A DNA stretch of 64,000 nt. Origin: Catalinimonas alkaloidigena. GTDB lineage: Bacteria; Bacteroidota; Bacteroidia; Cytophagales; Flexibacteraceae. Of this stretch, positions 62,955 to 64,000 are shown one piece after another (positions within the stretch are counted from its first letter, which is position 1; the number at the start of each line of letters is the position of its first letter). Where the stretch lies: positions 682,001-746,000 of the forward strand of contig NZ_FNFO01000002.1 of assembly GCF_900100765.1 (NCBI RefSeq), written 5' to 3'. A program made the position numbers and the translations under genes. The notes under the pieces are model-generated. The model worked only from the letters and a program-made list of their open reading frames with translations. It was not told the DNA's origin and ran no database searches.

Positions 62955-64000
62955 ATGAAAATATCCGTCAATTGGTTGCGCGACTTTATCGACCTGCACG
63001 AGTCGGCCGAAGAACTGGACGCGCGGCTGACCGCCTCGGGCCTGGAAGTCGAAGGCGTAGAAACGATCGAAGCCGTACCCGGCAGCCTGCAAGGCATGGT
63101 AATCGGGGAGGTGCTGACCTGCGAGAAGCACCCCGATGCCGACAAACTCAGCAAAACGACCGTAGACCTCGGTAGCGAAGTGGTGCCCATCGTGTGCGGT
63201 GCACCCAATGTCGCGGCCGGACAGAAGGTTGTGGTGGCTACCGTGGGGGCCACATTGTACCCCGCAGAGGGTGAGCCGTTTACCATCAAGAAGGCCAAAA
63301 TTCGCGGCGAAGTTTCGCAGGGCATGATCTGTGCAGAAGATGAACTTGGCCTCGGGGCTTCGCATGCGGGCATTATGGTGCTGGATACCGACTTGCCCAA
63401 TGGCACCCCCGCCGCCGACTACTTTCACCTGGAAACTGACTACGTTTTGGAAATCGGCCTGACGCCGAACCGGGCCGACGCGGCCTCGCACCTGGGTGTG
63501 GCGCGCGACCTGCGGGCCCTTTACAATCGCCCCATCACCAAGCCCGACGTCTCGGCGTTTGCCGTGGCGCGTGCGGAAAGCCCCGTCGAGATCGTAATCG
63601 AAGCGCCCGAAGGTTGCCCGCGCTACTGTGGCGTGAGCGTACACGGCGTTACGGTCGGCCCCTCTCCGGAATGGTTACAGCAACGCCTGCGGGCCATCGG
63701 CTTGTCACCGATCAACAACGTGGTCGACGTGACCAATTACGTGTTGCACGGGCTGGGGCAGCCGCTGCACGCGTTCGACGAAGCACAATTGGCCGGACAC
63801 AAAATCGTGGTGCGCTACGCGAACGAAGGAGAAACCTTGGTCACGCTGGATGACGTCGAGCGAAAGCTTTCGGCCGAAGATCTGGTGATTTGCGACGGCG
63901 ACAAACCGGTGGCATTGGCGGGAGTATTCGGAGGTGCGGGTTCGGGCGTGACGGAAGCTACCACCAACGTATTCATCGAAAGCGCTTATTTCGCGCCGGG
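62955..64000 (+). CDS. pheT: Phenylalanine-tRNA ligase beta subunit (3' end outside the window)
   Basis: The first 348 codons of the large subunit of the heterotetrameric enzyme that charges tRNA-Phe. It begins MKISVNWLRDFIDL, then has the tRNA-binding OB-fold domain (about 40-150; GEVLTCEKHPDADKLSKTTV, CGAPNVAAGQKVVVA, IRGEVSQGMICAEDELGL) and the B3/B4 editing domain (YVLEIGLTPNRADA, RYCGVSV, INNVVDVTNYVLHGLGQPLHA). The frame is open to the window edge. Confidence 0.95.
   Translation, partial: MKISVNWLRDFIDLHESAEELDARLTASGLEVEGVETIEAVPGSLQGMVIGEVLTCEKHPDADKLSKTTVDLGSEVVPIVCGAPNVAAGQKVVVATVGATLYPAEGEPFTIKKAKIRGEVSQGMICAEDELGLGASHAGIMVLDTDLPNGTPAADYFHLETDYVLEIGLTPNRADAASHLGVARDLRALYNRPITKPDVSAFAVARAESPVEIVIEAPEGCPRYCGVSVHGVTVGPSPEWLQQRLRAIGLSPINNVVDVTNYVLHGLGQPLHAFDEAQLAGHKIVVRYANEGETLVTLDDVERKLSAEDLVICDGDKPVALAGVFGGAGSGVTEATTNVFIESAYFAP

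Overview
The window reads as an ordinary chromosomal stretch of a Bacteroidota bacterium, most likely of the order Cytophagales. The basis is the gene content: alternative complex III fused to an aa3 oxidase operon, BlaI/M56 pairs, many DUF families typical of the phylum, SD-poor starts, and -7 elements of the TAnnTTTG type. Base composition is moderately GC-rich by eye. Most start codons were re-chosen here because the longest open frame often runs into an upstream gene, promoter or terminator. I see no phage, insertion sequence, CRISPR array, rRNA or plasmid function.

Layout. 1-4.4 kb: a truncated membrane protein gene, a small HPt phosphotransfer protein, an Ldh2-type dehydrogenase, an aldo/keto reductase, and a NUDIX hydrolase coupled to a DUF4269 protein. 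4.4-7.5 kb: a blaI-like repressor and an M56 membrane metallopeptidase gene behind a promoter with three identical inverted-repeat operators, then a small secreted protein. 7.8-13.7 kb: an ABC export locus (membrane-fusion protein, ATPase, sigma-54 response regulator, histidine kinase) whose permease gene is a collapsed remnant. 14-20.2 kb: a short AT-rich orphan gene, a coupled S41 peptidase/outer-membrane protein pair, three small lipocalin-like lipoproteins, a bifunctional DAHP synthase/chorismate mutase, and a histone-deacetylase-like enzyme.

20.4-37.5 kb is the respiratory core: one tightly packed 16-gene unit with actABCDEF (alternative complex III), cytochrome c oxidase subunits II, I, III, III-like and IV, heme A synthesis (ctaA, ctaB), a SCO-like protein, a DUF420 protein and a small CxxC membrane protein. 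It has a good promoter at the front and a terminator at the end. Together these genes move electrons from menaquinol through ActA/ActE haems to the CuA centre and the oxygen-reducing subunit I, and make the haem A and copper site needed for assembly.

37.6-57.8 kb is mixed housekeeping: a very large multi-module histidine kinase, hisF-hisIE, a penicillin-acylase-family hydrolase, fabI, pdeM, an App1-like phosphatase, two methyltransferases, an aldose epimerase-like protein, a secreted amidohydrolase, and several DUF proteins. 57.8-62.6 kb is a probable sugar locus: a NUDIX-winged-helix regulator diverges from a sugar dehydrogenase/PKD/cytochrome c/CBM6-like fusion and a Tat-exported sugar isomerase-like protein, with two matching operators between them. 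The window ends with tRNA-Leu(CAG) and the first part of pheT.

The points most worth a second look are the triple operator array of blaI, the double operator of the NUDIX regulator, and the decayed permease in an otherwise intact export and two-component locus. I found no convincing wholly new system.
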